Shown here in pieces: positions 7,731 through 16,506 of a stretch of DNA of 43,534 bases. This DNA is from an uncultured Planctomyces sp. (GTDB lineage Bacteria > Planctomycetota > Planctomycetia > Planctomycetales > Planctomycetaceae): positions 1-43,534 of the forward strand of contig CALGTK010000386.1 in NCBI GenBank assembly GCA_937904325.1, read 5' to 3'. Within the stretch, counting starts at the first letter, position 1. Every line of letters begins with the position of its first letter. Made by a program: the position numbers and the translations under genes. A model generated the notes under the pieces. The model worked only from the letters and a program-made list of their open reading frames with translations. It was not told the origin of the DNA and searched no databases.

Positions 7731-9152
7731 CTACTGATTAAGTTTGATCAGAAAGATGTCGTTGCTGCCGCGACTCTTCAGCTTGTGCGACTGGTACTGA
7801 GTCTCGGGTGAGAACGCCCCCGAGATATAACAGTTTCCGACTCGATCAACGGCGATTGCATAGCTAAGGTCGCTGTGGGCACCACCCATCACTGACAGCC
7901 AGTCCAGGTTCCCGCTCGGTGAGTACCGTGCAACGTAGAGATCGCGACCGCCGAGTTCGGTCAAATGCTGATTCATGAACATTATGTCGTCGGTAAATTC
8001 TCCAGTGACGTAGCAATTTCCCGAATCGTCCGTGGCAATCCCCAGTCCGTAGTCAATCTTCTCTCCCCCGCCCGAATACGCCCACGCAGGTTTGCCGTCT
8101 GAATTAATCCGAGCGACGAAGACGTCGTACTCGCCAGCACTCTCCAGCGTCGTACTTCCGAAAATCGCCTTCTTTGTGAACATACCGGTGAGATAGCAAT
8201 TGCCATTCGCATCAACCGCGACGCCCGTGCTTAGACCATCGGATTCACCGCCAGCAGTCGTGGCCCAGACCAGGTCACCGTCAGGATTCAACCGGGCGAC
8301 AAAAATATCTTTCACGTTCGTCGGCGATCCGAATTTTCGGTTACCAAGTTGCACCACACCCGAAACGTATCCTGAAACGTAGCAATCCCCATCCGGGCCC
8401 ACGGCAATATTGTGGCCACTTTGCGCTCGATCATTCCCCGCGAGACGACTCCACACCAGTTGTCCGTCCGTCCGGTATCTCGCCACAAAGATGGACTTTC
8501 CTTTTGTAATAGTCGACTTCGCTTTTCCAAGTGTCACGTCACCAGAAAATGATCCGGCAACATAAACGTCGCCAACCGGCGTGACGGCAATTCCGTGACC
8601 GTAGTCGTAACCTTTGCCGCCACCTCTGTGTGCCCATTGAAATTCACCATCTACGTCGTATTTAGCGACGAAGTAGTCGTAGTCGCCGCGGTTCCTGAAA
8701 ACTTTATCGCCAATCCAGAACTCGGGACTTTGAAAATGCCCAGTCACGTACGAATTTCCTGCGGCATCAACAGCGACGCTGTAGCCTCGATCAATCTTCG
8801 ATCCGCCAGCAGTCTGCAGCCAGAGCAGCTTGCCCTCGGGCGAGTATTTCGCCAGAACGAAGTCCATGTTTCCACGGCTCTTCAGCATTCGGCCCGAGAA
8901 ATTTGCTTCGTCTGTGAACTCGCCTGTGACATAGCAATTCCCGACATCGTCCACAGTGATGCCGCGAATCTTGTCGTGCTTCGCCCCGCCTTCCTGTCGC
9001 ACCCAGTCGATCGTCGGTCGGGCTTCGGGATGGCTCTTAGCCGAATCCGCAATTGAAATCCGACAATCGATGAAACCACTCAGCAGAGCAACTCCAGACA
9101 TAAACGTGAACGCTGAAAAACCAATCCAGCCTCGAGCGTTTTCGATGATCAT
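7731..9152 (-). CDS. Secreted SBBP-repeat beta-propeller protein
   Basis: This 473-residue protein has an N-terminal hydrophobic export segment (about 9-28). After it come seven copies of a roughly 55-residue repeat with the core GG-x-x-x-D-x-G-x-x-I-A-V-D-x-x-G-N-x-Y-V-T-G-x-F, then F-V-A-x-Y-x-x-x-G-x-x-x-W. This is the SBBP pattern, and seven copies fit one closed seven-bladed propeller. The fourth repeat is the most divergent (AGNDRAQSG). Such proteins are extracellular or surface-bound and serve as binding scaffolds; no catalytic signature is visible. AGGT sits a few bases upstream of the ATG at 9152. It leads the two-gene unit with the hydrolase at 5598-7682, so the propeller may help present or bind that enzyme's substrate, which is an inference from position. 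Confidence 0.85.
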   Translation of the reverse strand: MIIENARGWIGFSAFTFMSGVALLSGFIDCRISIADSAKSHPEARPTIDWVRQEGGAKHDKIRGITVDDVGNCYVTGEFTDEANFSGRMLKSRGNMDFVLAKYSPEGKLLWLQTAGGSKIDRGYSVAVDAAGNSYVTGHFQSPEFWIGDKVFRNRGDYDYFVAKYDVDGEFQWAHRGGGKGYDYGHGIAVTPVGDVYVAGSFSGDVTLGKAKSTITKGKSIFVARYRTDGQLVWSRLAGNDRAQSGHNIAVGPDGDCYVSGYVSGVVQLGNRKFGSPTNVKDIFVARLNPDGDLVWATTAGGESDGLSTGVAVDANGNCYLTGMFTKKAIFGSTTLESAGEYDVFVARINSDGKPAWAYSGGGEKIDYGLGIATDDSGNCYVTGEFTDDIMFMNQHLTELGGRDLYVARYSPSGNLDWLSVMGGAHSDLSYAIAVDRVGNCYISGAFSPETQYQSHKLKSRGSNDIFLIKLNQ

Positions 9153-9338
9153 GCTGACCTGTACCTTTACGTATTCAATTTAACAGCCGACCGGCGAAGA
9201 CTCGCACGACAACCGACGAGATGCGAGACTACACCAGTAGAAACTGTCTCCGGCTCACAGCCATCACGCAATGAACCGTGGCCAGTTTTAGTATCGCTTC
9301 AATACTTCTCAACTTACCTTGCTGACAGGAACCGCTCC

Positions 9339-10037
9339 ATGCGATGCCACATTGCGTCCGCTCTGCTGCTTACATTCGCCATCTCAACGTCCTCCACCAT
9401 TGCCGCCGACAACACACTGACTCCCGCCGAGCAAAAAGCTGGCTGGAAACTGCTGTTTAACGGCAGGAATTTGACCGGCTGGAAAACCAGCAACGGCAAG
9501 CCGATACAGACCAAAGTCGAAGAGGGATCAATCGTCCCGTACAAGTCCGGTGGATACCTTGTCATCAACGAGAAGCAGTTTGGAGATTTCGTCCTGAAAT
9601 GTGACGTGATGTGGCAGGATGAGCGCTGTAACTCTGGAATCTTCCTGCGAATCGACGATCCGAAAAATCCGGTTCACACCGGATTTGAAATCCAGGTCAT
9701 GGCCGGCGACAAGACAGGCAAGCACGAAATGGGCGCGATCTACGATCTGGTCACGACGTCAAAGAATGCTGGTAAGAAGACCGGCGAATGGAACAGCTTC
9801 GAAATTCGCTGCAAGGGATCAAACATCAGCGTGACGCTGAACGGCTCAAAAGTCAGCGAAATCAACACCGAAGAATTCACCGAGCCGGGAGTTTGCCCCG
9901 ACGGTCAGAAACACAAGTTCAAACTGAAGAAGGAGCCACGAGCGGTCAAAGACTTTGCCCGTAAAGGCTTTCTTGGCTTCCAGGACCACGGGCACAAGGT
10001 CTGGTACAAGAATGTAAAACTGCTAGAGCTGAAATAG
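9339..10037 (+). CDS. DUF1080 (3-keto-disaccharide hydrolase type) secreted protein
   Basis: A 232-residue protein with a clear signal peptide (about 1-23, TIAADN). The mature part is one concanavalin-like DUF1080 domain: AGWKLLFNGRNLTGWKT at about 34-50, then GGYLVINEKQFGDFVLKCDV, RCNSGIFLRID, GFEIQVM, and a final GFLGFQDHGHKVWYKNVKLLEL. Order and spacing match the family closely, and the length is normal for a single-domain member. Characterised relatives cleave 3-keto-glycosides, and the family is strongly expanded in planctomycetes and Bacteroidetes. AGGA lies about eight bases before the ATG. It is divergent from the propeller gene and convergent with a DUF1501 gene, with only 32 bp separating the two stops. 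Export is firm; the exact substrate is not known. Confidence 0.9.
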   Translation: MRCHIASALLLTFAISTSSTIAADNTLTPAEQKAGWKLLFNGRNLTGWKTSNGKPIQTKVEEGSIVPYKSGGYLVINEKQFGDFVLKCDVMWQDERCNSGIFLRIDDPKNPVHTGFEIQVMAGDKTGKHEMGAIYDLVTTSKNAGKKTGEWNSFEIRCKGSNISVTLNGSKVSEINTEEFTEPGVCPDGQKHKFKLKKEPRAVKDFARKGFLGFQDHGHKVWYKNVKLLELK

Positions 10038-10040
10038 AAC

Positions 10041-10065
10041 GCAGGGTGGGCAGTGCCCACCCTGC
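10041..10065. terminator. Near-perfect GC-rich palindrome between convergent genes
   Basis: Two 12-base arms (GCAGGGTGGGCA and TGCCCACCCTGC) flank a single G. The palindrome fills most of the 32 bp between the stop of the DUF1080 gene (10037) and the stop of the DUF1501 gene (10070). It could end transcription from both sides, although no T-run follows. It also resembles REP-like palindromes that I associate with planctomycete genomes. Confidence 0.5.
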
Positions 10066-10069
10066 ACAA

Positions 10070-11515
10070 TCACGCGATGATGTCTTGAATCACGTGTCCA
10101 AAATCCTGCTCCAGCCGCTTGTGTGATGGTAATTCCAGCCGTTTGCGATCAAGTCCGAGCTGCTGCAGGACGGTCGCATGGATGTCGGTGACGTAGTGCG
10201 GATTCTCTGCGGCATGAAAGCCGATCTCGTCGGTCGCTCCATGAGCGACACCACCTTTAAGCCCGCCGCCGGCCATCCAGACCGAGAACCCGTACGGATG
10301 GTGATCTCGACCGTTGGCTCCCTGAGAGCCGGGTGTGCGGCCGAACTCTGTCGCAAAGACAACGATGGTCTCTTCCAGCAGTCCTCGCCGCTTCAGGTCC
10401 TTCAAAAGGCCAGCGATTGGGCGATCGACCTGGCCGGAAAGCTTTGCGTGACTGGCCTGCAGATTCGAATGCGAATCCCACGCTCCGGCGGCGCCGGCTC
10501 CGTGCATGATCTGAATGAATCGAACGCCTCGTTCTGCGAACCTTCGCGCCGCAAGTAACTGCATTCCAAACGGCTTCGTCGTCGGATCGTCAAAACCGTA
10601 CAAATCCTGAGTTTCTTTCGTTTCACCGTCGAACCGGATGACGTCCGGCACGGATGTCTGCATTCGGAACGCCAGCTCATAAGATTGCATGCGGGCTCGC
10701 AACGCTTCATCTGATGGGTACTGGTCTAAGCTGATGCGGTTCAGGCGGTTGATCAGGTCGAATGTCAGCTTCTGCTCCGGTTCGGAGAAATCGACTTCCG
10801 GCCGTGCGTACGGTAGTGGATTGGCCGGATCAACCTTCATAGGAATCGCGTCGTAGGCCGGGCCCAGATAATGCCCGTCGCGAATATCAAAGTACCGAGG
10901 CCCCATGGAAATGAACTGCGGCAGGTTCTGGTTCAGCGTTCCGAGTCCCCACGTGACCCACGCTCCAATTGTCGGCACTCGTTCGTCAAGCATATGCCTG
11001 CCCGAAAAGAACTGAACCTGAGCGCCGTGATTGTCGTCAGTCGTCCACATCGAACGGATGAACGAAATATCGTCGGCACAACTACCGATGTGGGGAAACC
11101 AGTCACTGATTTCAATGCCACTTTGCCCGTACTTCCGGAAGCCAACCTGCAGCGGGTAAAGCTTGTTTCTTTGCTGGCCATTGGCATCGTTGACCACAAC
11201 GACACGCACCTTCTTAAGTTTCTCTGGATCCTGAACGCTTTTGAACGGCGAATCATTGATCGACTTACCAGCGTGTTTCGTGAGAGCCGGCTTTGGATCG
11301 AAGCTCTCCATATGGCTGACGCCGCCGCGCATAAATAGCCAGATTACGTTCTTCGCCTTCGGCTGCACATCTGCCAGCAACGAATGGTCGCTGCCGGCCA
11401 CGCCATCACGCTGCAACATGGCGTTCAGGGCCAAAGCTCCCATCCCCATTCCGGCACCAAGCACCTGCCGTCGGGTATATTGTCCGACTTGCCCGCCGTT
11501 CGTGTTGAAACCCAT
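10070..11515 (-). CDS. DUF1501 family protein, Tat-exported
   Basis: A 481-residue protein. The start is the ATG at 11515, with GGAG seven bases upstream; a TTG two codons earlier is possible but poorly spaced. A Tat signal, [20 protein letters not shown], covers about residues 14-33. DUF1501 marks follow: [98 protein letters not shown] and [11 protein letters not shown]. The GRDHHP and EFGRTP segments match the sulfatase/phosphatase-like C-terminal metal region of the family. It follows the 1083-residue heme-motif gene with a 72 bp gap, giving the classic planctomycete pair. The enzymatic activity of the family is unproven. Confidence 0.92.
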   Translation of the reverse strand: MGFNTNGGQVGQYTRRQVLGAGMGMGALALNAMLQRDGVAGSDHSLLADVQPKAKNVIWLFMRGGVSHMESFDPKPALTKHAGKSINDSPFKSVQDPEKLKKVRVVVVNDANGQQRNKLYPLQVGFRKYGQSGIEISDWFPHIGSCADDISFIRSMWTTDDNHGAQVQFFSGRHMLDERVPTIGAWVTWGLGTLNQNLPQFISMGPRYFDIRDGHYLGPAYDAIPMKVDPANPLPYARPEVDFSEPEQKLTFDLINRLNRISLDQYPSDEALRARMQSYELAFRMQTSVPDVIRFDGETKETQDLYGFDDPTTKPFGMQLLAARRFAERGVRFIQIMHGAGAAGAWDSHSNLQASHAKLSGQVDRPIAGLLKDLKRRGLLEETIVVFATEFGRTPGSQGANGRDHHPYGFSVWMAGGGLKGGVAHGATDEIGFHAAENPHYVTDIHATVLQQLGLDRKRLELPSHKRLEQDFGHVIQDIIA

Positions 11516-11587
11516 CGTCAAACTCCAAAACCAAACGCTGACCTGCCACGCAAATTGAAACCATTAGATACTGGCGGCGACTAATCT

Positions 11588-14500
11588 CTACCGAATCGTT
11601 ACAAAATCGTTGTGATTGAGTAACGCGTGTACGAGTGCAGCGCGCCCCCGTACATCAGCATCGGACTTATCCGTCAAAGCGACCATCAACTGCGTCAACG
11701 TTACCTGGCACTCTGCCAATTCAATATCTGTCGGCTGTCGGGCCAGCAGCAGTTCAAAGGAATTCCGAACAAAGGCAGCCTTATCATTAGCGGCCGCCGG
11801 TGATTGTTTAACAATTCGCTGGCTCAGCAAACGAGACATTTCCAGGGTGAGTCGACTGTTAGCCATCGCCAGCGCCTGCTGAGGGACAATGCTTTCCGAA
11901 CGACGGTAGCAGTGTTGAATATCCGCGTCGTCGAACATTGCCACGAAGGCATTTCGAGCGTCGCGAGACTGCGTGAAGTACAAACTGCGACGTCGCCCGG
12001 GGGCGTTGCTGGGATTCTCAGTCGGCCCACCCATCTCAAGATCGAGAACGCCTGCAAGATGCAGCACGCTGTCGCGGACGATTTGCGACTCCATCCGAAC
12101 CGGCATCCGACGCCAGTAGTATTGATTTGTCGCGTCATGCTTTGTGGTACCCTCTTCGGCATCGCGGATTCCGGTCGAGCGCCGATACGCCTGAGACGTC
12201 ACGATCAGTCGATGAAGATGTTTCATGCTCCAGCCGCTCTCCTGAAAATCAACAGCCAGCCAATCGAGAAGTTCCTGCATCAGCGGGGCTTTCGTGCGAC
12301 GTCCGAAATCTTCGACCGGATCGACCAGCGGCTGACCAAAGTGCCGTAACCAGACATGATTCACAGCGACGCGTGCTGGCAGCGGGTTACGAGCATCGAC
12401 AATCCACTTTGCCAAAGCCGTCCGCCGACCAGTACTTGATTTCGGGTAAGGTGCATCCCGTGAATCCGGTTTCTCGGCTGGACCTTCCAAAGCTTTCAAT
12501 GATGCACGGATCGTCGTGTAAGCGGTTCCCGGTTTCTTGACGGCCGCCTGCGCTTTTGCCAGAGCCGTTTGTTCTTTCTTCAGTCGGGCTTCGTCAGCCG
12601 TCTTCTTCGCCGCATCCAGTTTACCAGCAAGTCCAAGTCGCGACTTCGCAATCGCCAGGTTAACAACAGCGACTTCGTGGTGCCGGGCTGCAGTCGCGGC
12701 CTGGATGATCAACATCTTCGATTGTTTGTTGTCGGGCGAGTTCAACTTCGCCTGATCGGCAGCCAGGGCTGTTCGAAGCATGGCAGGCTTGCGTTCTGCT
12801 ACGGCGAGAGTTGCCTTGTCGACTGCGAGTTTCAAAGCCAATAGCTCGGGATCGGCATGGCCAGACTGGCCGGGTTCGAAAAGTCGGCGTTCCGCGGGCA
12901 ATTCACGAATTTCCAACGAGTCGAATTCCGCAATTGCATCAAATGCAACAAGGTCCACGCGGCCGGCTTCACGCTTCAGTTTGACACGGTAGGCCAGTGT
13001 GTGCGAACCATCGATTGCTACGTTGATCAAGTCGCCTTTAACAGAGACCTTCAGTTCATAAGGTGTGCCGGTCTCAACCCTGCGAGCAACCACGCCATCC
13101 CTTGGGTATTGAGAACCCGATCCCGGATTCACCGCGATCTGTAGTTTCGAACCCGGCTTCACCGCACTCATGTAAACCATTTTCTCGCGGCCATCGACCA
13201 CGTCGAAAGCAAGGCCCACAGATTTCCACTTCTGACCTCCAAGCGTTCTGAACTTCAAAGTTGCTTCAAAGTCAGACGGATGTTCTTTTCGCGTCCGGTA
13301 GTACTGTCGAGTTGCTCCTGTCTGCTTCTGAGTGACTTTTCCGCCTGCGTAGTTCCAGTCTCCCGGTCCGCCTTCCCAGACGTCGCCATCTGCTGTGTTG
13401 AAGTCATCCTTCAGGAACAGATTACCTGGAATCAATTTGGCCGGCTCAGACGCGTTCTCCGTCTGCAAGGCTGACTCAGACGCAACCACGGATTTTCGCG
13501 CCGTCTCAATCTCAGCCTGGGCAGTCGCCAGGTAATCGTTCAACACGAAAGACCTTTGCGTTGGTGAATGCGACTCTACGGGCAGCGCAACGGCTTCTAC
13601 GTGAAAGTCATCGGTCGAGAGCAGTGCCGGGATGGCCGGCAGCATGACTCGCGACTTATCCGGATCCTTCTCGTTTCCTCGCAGGTGCAACCAGGTCGGA
13701 ATCTCCATGTGCGCGTCGAACACTCGCGGGATGCCGTCCTGTTCAAGGTCGATCTGCCCCGACACGGAATCAAGCCGAACCTGGTGTGGTTCGAAGATCG
13801 CCCGCATCGAGTAATAGTCATCATGAGTCAGCGGGTCAAACTTGTGATCATGACACTTTGCACAATTCATCGTCAGCCCAAGAAACGCTTTGGACGTGTG
13901 CTCGATTGTTGAGTCCAGCCACGTAGTCCGATTAAACAGATAATAGTTGCGGGCCAGGAACCCGGTGGCTCGCAGTGTCTTTGGATCCGTCGGAGCCAGC
14001 TCGTCGCCAGCCAGCATTTCCAGGACCATTCGGTCGTAACCTTTGTCATCGTTCAGCGATTCGATGATCCAGTCCCGCCAGTGCCAGATGTGCTTCTGAC
14101 TGTTTCGTAGCTGCTTACCCAGACCGTACCAGTCAGTGTACCGCCAGACGTCCATCCAGTGCCGGCCCCAGCGTTCTCCGTAGTGGGGACTTTCGAGCAG
14201 ACGATCGACAACGCGAATCCACGCTCCTGGACTCTCATCGGCAAGAAACGTGTGCAACTCTTCGCGCGTCGGCGGCAGACCGATCAGATCGAGATAGACC
14301 CTCCGCAGCAGCAACGACTTCTGCACAGCCCCGACAGGTTTCAATCCAAACTCGCGATGCTTCGCCGTGACGAACGCGTCAATCGGATTGTCCGTCGCGA
14401 TGCCATCGCCGATCGGCAACTCCGCCTTGATCGGCCGCTGAAAAGACCAGTGTTCGCGCGGATCGGAGTCAGCTTCTTCGTGCTCCGGAGTGGCAGCGCC

Positions 14501-14839
14501 GCCGGCAATCCATTTCCGAATTGCAGCGATCTCTGCCAGCTTCAGCGGCTCACCTTCCGGAGGCATGCGGATGTCGTCGTCTTTCGAGATCACTCGAACA
14601 AGCAGTTCACTCAATTCGACTCGCCGCACATTGATGATGGGGCTGTCGGTTCGCCCCTTGATCGCAACTGCCGTGTCAAGGCGGAGGTCTGACTCCTGCT
14701 TCAACGCCCCGTGACACGCGTAACACCGAGCCTTGAGAACCGGTTTGACCAGTTTGAGATAGTCATCGGCGAGACACTGTCCGTTCAATATTGAAAGGAC
14801 AACACTTGAGACACTGAGAATTCGAATGGCCGACATCAT
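11588..14839 (-). CDS. PSCyt1-DUF1549-DUF1553 heme-motif protein with internal insert
   Basis: A 1083-residue exported protein. A signal peptide (about 1-24) leads into a PSCyt1 planctomycete cytochrome domain with CYACH at 39-43 and distal MPPEGEPL at about 92. DUF1549 follows from about 150 (RRVYLDLIGLPPTREEL, GERWGRHWMDVWRY), with a second CxxCH, CAKCHDHKFDP, at 326-335. After about residue 440 there is an Ala/Lys-rich helical segment, then a beta-rich DUF1080/LamG-like insert (about 475-660: LKDDFNTADGDVWEGGPGDW, DFEATLKFRTLGG). Another coiled-coil-like stretch comes next (about 680-790), and finally DUF1553 (RRTALAKWIVDARNPLPARVAVNHVWLRHFGQPLV onward). Two heme motifs suggest a periplasmic electron-transfer protein with a carbohydrate-binding-like insert. 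Its DUF1501 partner follows directly. ATG codons at 14839 and 14836 are both possible starts. Confidence 0.9.
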   Translation of the reverse strand: MMSAIRILSVSSVVLSILNGQCLADDYLKLVKPVLKARCYACHGALKQESDLRLDTAVAIKGRTDSPIINVRRVELSELLVRVISKDDDIRMPPEGEPLKLAEIAAIRKWIAGGAATPEHEEADSDPREHWSFQRPIKAELPIGDGIATDNPIDAFVTAKHREFGLKPVGAVQKSLLLRRVYLDLIGLPPTREELHTFLADESPGAWIRVVDRLLESPHYGERWGRHWMDVWRYTDWYGLGKQLRNSQKHIWHWRDWIIESLNDDKGYDRMVLEMLAGDELAPTDPKTLRATGFLARNYYLFNRTTWLDSTIEHTSKAFLGLTMNCAKCHDHKFDPLTHDDYYSMRAIFEPHQVRLDSVSGQIDLEQDGIPRVFDAHMEIPTWLHLRGNEKDPDKSRVMLPAIPALLSTDDFHVEAVALPVESHSPTQRSFVLNDYLATAQAEIETARKSVVASESALQTENASEPAKLIPGNLFLKDDFNTADGDVWEGGPGDWNYAGGKVTQKQTGATRQYYRTRKEHPSDFEATLKFRTLGGQKWKSVGLAFDVVDGREKMVYMSAVKPGSKLQIAVNPGSGSQYPRDGVVARRVETGTPYELKVSVKGDLINVAIDGSHTLAYRVKLKREAGRVDLVAFDAIAEFDSLEIRELPAERRLFEPGQSGHADPELLALKLAVDKATLAVAERKPAMLRTALAADQAKLNSPDNKQSKMLIIQAATAARHHEVAVVNLAIAKSRLGLAGKLDAAKKTADEARLKKEQTALAKAQAAVKKPGTAYTTIRASLKALEGPAEKPDSRDAPYPKSSTGRRTALAKWIVDARNPLPARVAVNHVWLRHFGQPLVDPVEDFGRRTKAPLMQELLDWLAVDFQESGWSMKHLHRLIVTSQAYRRSTGIRDAEEGTTKHDATNQYYWRRMPVRMESQIVRDSVLHLAGVLDLEMGGPTENPSNAPGRRRSLYFTQSRDARNAFVAMFDDADIQHCYRRSESIVPQQALAMANSRLTLEMSRLLSQRIVKQSPAAANDKAAFVRNSFELLLARQPTDIELAECQVTLTQLMVALTDKSDADVRGRAALVHALLNHNDFVTIR

Positions 14840-14991
14840 GAACTTTCACCGATTTTTCAACCGAGCCCACCGCGTTAATTGCAGGAACCCGAAACCGACT
14901 GGTGGCTGGGTTGCCAGACCTGAGCGACACGGTCACTCTGTCGGGCTACGAATCAATCAGTAGTCTAACAGAGTGTGCGTCCGGACCCACA

Positions 14992-16419
14992 ATGGATCAA
15001 TCCTCAACAGGCGACAACACAGATTCGGCCGTCGGCGGGATGACCGACGAACCTCGATCGATCGCCCGGGTGACGTTGTCCGCGTGGCTGTGCTCCGGAG
15101 CTGTCATCGCTTACCTGTGTCGCAATTCTTTGTCAGTCGCCGAGAAGACGATCCGCCTGGATTTGCAAATCAGTGAAGAGACCATGGGCTTCATCATGGG
15201 GTCCTTCTTCTGGTCGTACGCTCTGTTTCAGATCCCCGGCGGAATGCTGGGGAGGAAATTTGGCTCGAGAACCTGGCTACCGATTTTCTCGGCAGGATCA
15301 GCCTTCGCAACGATGTTGTTTGGACTGGCGACCGGGACAGTCGGTCTGTTGTCCGCACGTTTGGGAATCGGAATCTCGCAGGCCGGACTGTTCCCATGCT
15401 CCACAATCGCCATCACCAAATGGTTCCCGAGTCGCGAACGAGGACTGGCCAGCGGACTTCTCGGTGCGGCGATGTCGGTCGGCGGCGCGATCGGAGCGGG
15501 GCTCACCGGCGAGTTCCTCGAACTGACCAGTTGGCGTTGGACCCTGACTTTTTATTCAATCCCCGGGCTGATCTGGGCGGTCGGTTTTCGCAAATGGTTC
15601 AGGGAAACTCCCGCAGAACATCCCAGGGCCAATCAGGCCGAGTGCTCCTACATCGTCGAGGGACGCACATCAACGAGGAGCGCAAAGGCAGAAGCCGATG
15701 ACGAAGTACCAGATGGCCACAGGGGGACGAACGAGGATCAGGCAGCAGCCGACCAGCAGGAAGACTCCAACCTCGCCTGGCTGAAACTTCTGCTGTTCAC
15801 ATCATTCTGGATGATCTGCGGACAACAATTCTTTCGAGCGGCCGGGGCCGCATTCTTTCAAAGCTGGTTCCCGACCTACCTGCAGGAAACGCGAGGGGTC
15901 TCGACCGCCGATTCCGGTTGGCTGGCGTCGCTGCCGCTCATTGCCACCGTCCTTGGTTCGATTCTGGCCGGGGGCGCTTCCGACTTCGTCTATCGAAGCA
16001 CGGGGCGACTGACGCTCGCCCGATCCGGACTGGCAGGCAGCGCGTTGCTTGTATGTTCGCTGCTGGTCTTCTCGGCGTGGTTTGTCCAGGACGCAACCGT
16101 TGCCACACTCGTGATCAGCGCAGGAGCCTTCTGCGCCGCCGTCGCCGGCCCGTGTGCGTACGCATCGACCATGGATCTGGGTGGCAAAAACGTCGCACTG
16201 GTCTTCAGCTGGATGAACATGATCGGAAACTTCGGCGCAGGGCTCCTCATCTGGGGCGTCCCGCACTTTCGACATCTCGTCGAAACAAACACTGTGCTGC
16301 TGAAACTGTGCGGCGACAACAGTTGGAATGCCATTCTAATTCTGTTCGGCACAATGTTCCTTTTGTCGTCAGTTTGCTGGGCCTTATTGCGAGTCCGAGA
16401 AAACGAATTGGAATCCTGA
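14992..16419 (+). CDS. MFS transporter, anion:cation symporter (ACS) type
   Basis: A 475-residue inner-membrane transporter with about 12 hydrophobic segments in two halves. ACS-type features: CRNSLSVAEKTIRLDLQIS after the first helix, GFIMGSFFWSYALFQIPGGMLGRKFGSR (the conserved loop 2-3 motif), ARLGIGISQAGLFPCSTIAITKWFPSRERGLASG, and GVSTADSGWLASLPLIATVLGSILAGGASD in the second half. A hydrophilic, acidic loop of about 45 residues (EGRTSTRS to QQEDSNLAW) joins the halves. The start is uncertain: the frame is open from 14902, but ATG 14992 is the first ATG with a sensible cytoplasmic leader, and ATG 15040 has a purine-rich GGCGGG before it. ACS members carry sugar acids such as galactonate and glucarate. 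The galactonate dehydratase-like gene two genes downstream supports a sugar-acid substrate. Confidence 0.85.
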   Translation: MDQSSTGDNTDSAVGGMTDEPRSIARVTLSAWLCSGAVIAYLCRNSLSVAEKTIRLDLQISEETMGFIMGSFFWSYALFQIPGGMLGRKFGSRTWLPIFSAGSAFATMLFGLATGTVGLLSARLGIGISQAGLFPCSTIAITKWFPSRERGLASGLLGAAMSVGGAIGAGLTGEFLELTSWRWTLTFYSIPGLIWAVGFRKWFRETPAEHPRANQAECSYIVEGRTSTRSAKAEADDEVPDGHRGTNEDQAAADQQEDSNLAWLKLLLFTSFWMICGQQFFRAAGAAFFQSWFPTYLQETRGVSTADSGWLASLPLIATVLGSILAGGASDFVYRSTGRLTLARSGLAGSALLVCSLLVFSAWFVQDATVATLVISAGAFCAAVAGPCAYASTMDLGGKNVALVFSWMNMIGNFGAGLLIWGVPHFRHLVETNTVLLKLCGDNSWNAILILFGTMFLLSSVCWALLRVRENELES

Positions 16420-16438
16420 GATACTTCAAGTTTTTGAC

Positions 16439-16474
16439 AGGGCCGGTTTCCACCGGGCAATAGGAACCGGCCCT
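16439..16474 (+). terminator. Stem-loop terminator after the MFS gene
   Basis: AGGGCCGGTT (16439-16448) pairs with AACCGGCCCT (16465-16474), giving a 10-bp GC-rich stem that can extend by GG/CC pairs with a bulged T. ATGTTTATTTGAG follows and is T-rich on the plus strand. It lies 20 bp past the MFS stop and 32 bp before the next start, so it may end or weaken transcription into the ceramidase-fold gene. Confidence 0.6.
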
Positions 16475-16506
16475 ATGTTTATTTGAGTTTGCTAAAGAGT
16501 TTGACC

